Assembly (NCBI GenBank): GCA_013696525.1
Contig: JACCYK010000184.1
Coordinates: 1-7,346, forward strand
Direction: 5' to 3'
Origin: Chloroflexia bacterium
GTDB taxonomy: Bacteria; Chloroflexota; Chloroflexia; Thermomicrobiales; UBA6265
Length of the DNA: 7,346 nucleotides
The notes beneath the pieces are model-generated. The model was not told the origin of the DNA and did no database searches. It saw nothing but the letters and a program-made list of their open reading frames with translations. The first letter of the stretch is position 1. Every line of letters begins with the position of its first letter. Positions 6,258 through 7,346 of this stretch are shown here, in pieces. Made by a program: the position numbers and the translations under genes.

Positions 6258-7346
6258 CTAGTCGCCGGCGACCGTCCACTCGTGCGCTTGCTGATCGTAC
6301 CGGCCGCCGCCTGGGGCCGGGGTCCAGACGAAGTTCGTCACTCGATCGGTGATCACCCCGTAGCGCTCGCCGACCCACATGTAGGCCCACGGCACCTGCT
6401 CGTTCATGACCCGGCAGGCATCCTGGTAGACCTCGGCCCGCTCGTTAGGGTCGGCCACGGCGCGGCCCTCGACGTACAGCTCGTCCAGCTCCGGGATGTT
6501 GACGTAGGTCCGGTTGAAGCCGGCCGGCGGGGTCAGCGTGGAGACGTAGTTCGTCGCCATGATGTCCGGATCGGGGCCGTTGCCGCCGCCGCCATAGAAG
6601 GTGATCCATTCTTCCGGCGTCGTCATGATCTGGTTGAAGGTCGGCACGTCGACCGTGCGCAGCGTCACCTCGATCCCGGCATCGGCCAGCATTTGCTGGA
6701 TCGTGACCAAGACATCGGCGGAGAGCTGATCCGAGTAGTAGGTCAAGATCTCGATCGGTTCGCCCTGAATCTCTTCCCAGCCGGCCTCCGTCAGCAACTG
6801 CCGGGCGGTGTCGAGGTTCGGCTCGTAGCTGTTGAGATCGTCCGGCACGTAGGCGGGGAGGGTATAGGCGCAGTTTGCCAGCGTCGCCGTGCCGGCGTAG
6901 AGCTGCTCGACGATCGCGGGGCGATCGATGGCATACATGAACGCCTGGCGGACGCGGACGTCCTCGAAGCGGGGATCCTGCATGTTGAAACCGAGGTAGT
7001 TGATGACCTGGGAGGGGCCCGCGATCGCGGTGAGGCCGGGCTCGCCGTCCATCGCCGCCACCTCGTCAGACGTGACGTAGGTGAAATCGATCTCACCGGA
7101 GCGGAGCGCGATGACCGCGGCGCCAGGCTCGGCGAAGTAGCGGTTGATCACGCCGTCGAGTTGGGGCCGGCCCTTCCAGTAGTCATCGTAGGCGGCCAAC
7201 TCGACTTACTCGCCGGGGACGTACTCGCCCCATTGGAACGGCCCAGTGCCGATCGGCTCGGTCGACCACCACGCCGATTGCAGGAGATCGGCCGGCGGCA
7301 CCTCCGCCAAGGCGTGTTGGGGCAGCATCACGATAAAGGTCAGGGC
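6258..7346 (-). pseudogene. Family 5 extracellular solute-binding protein, partial, with an in-frame stop
   Basis: This is the C-terminal part of a DppA/OppA-type (SBP family 5) binding protein, the extracellular substrate receptor of the ABC importer encoded downstream. From the window edge the frame reads 46 codons ending GTGPFQWGEYVPGE, then TAA (7206-7208), and without any frame change continues VELAAYDDYWKGRPQ. Family proteins read through this point with one residue, often Tyr, so a single base change can explain the stop. After it come 315 codons with normal features: LDGVINRYFAEPGAAVIALRSGEIDF, the NYLGFNMQDPRFEDVRVRQAFMYAIDR segment and EPNLDTARQLLTEAGW, ending at TAG. The possible TTG restart at 7197-7199 has no Shine-Dalgarno and would lack the signal peptide and most of domain I. 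The gene is either recently inactivated or the stop is a base-call error. Its N-terminus, with any lipoprotein signal, lies outside the window. Confidence 0.8.

Overview
The window is GC-rich bacterial chromosomal DNA, densely coded, with short gaps and GTG starts beside ATG. No gene here fixes the taxonomy. The GC content, the DarA/PstA-type cyclic-di-AMP receptor and the dipeptide-type ABC genes would suit a Chloroflexota (Thermomicrobia-like) genome or another high-GC Gram-positive-like lineage. That is inference only.

Layout. At the left edge, on the + strand, lie the last 17 codons of a hydrophobic protein, followed after 9 nt by an unrecognised multi-pass membrane protein (65-640). Its stop codon overlaps the stop of a convergent M20 metallopeptidase gene by 4 nt. 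Everything from there to the right edge is on the - strand. In transcription order (right to left) the genes are: a family 5 solute-binding protein (partial, 6258-7346), a DppB-type permease (5224-6180), a DppC-type permease (4290-5231), a DapA/NanA-family class I aldolase (3338-4261), an inositol-monophosphatase-family phosphatase (2462-3283), a cyclic-di-AMP receptor (1930-2259) and the M20 peptidase (637-1827).

How they may work together. The binding protein and two permeases form the capture and channel parts of an oligopeptide/dipeptide/nickel-class ABC importer. No ATPase gene lies in the window. The permeases overlap by 8 nt, the aldolase follows after 28 nt and the phosphatase 54 nt later, so these genes are probably one operon that imports a small solute (peptide, amino-acid conjugate or sugar derivative) and processes it. 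The M20 enzyme could hydrolyse an amide or peptide bond of such a solute. The receptor gene lies between longer gaps (202 and 102 bp), has a strong ribosome-binding site and is flanked by two inverted repeats, so it may be a separate transcription unit.

The most notable observations are an in-frame TAA inside the solute-binding protein gene, exactly where the reading frame otherwise continues with a normal family sequence; three stem-loops placed at gene boundaries on the - strand; and a DapA-family enzyme that keeps the catalytic Tyr and Lys but lacks the arginine expected in genuine dihydrodipicolinate synthases. I found no mobile element, CRISPR array, tRNA or rRNA, and no clear sign of an undescribed system.
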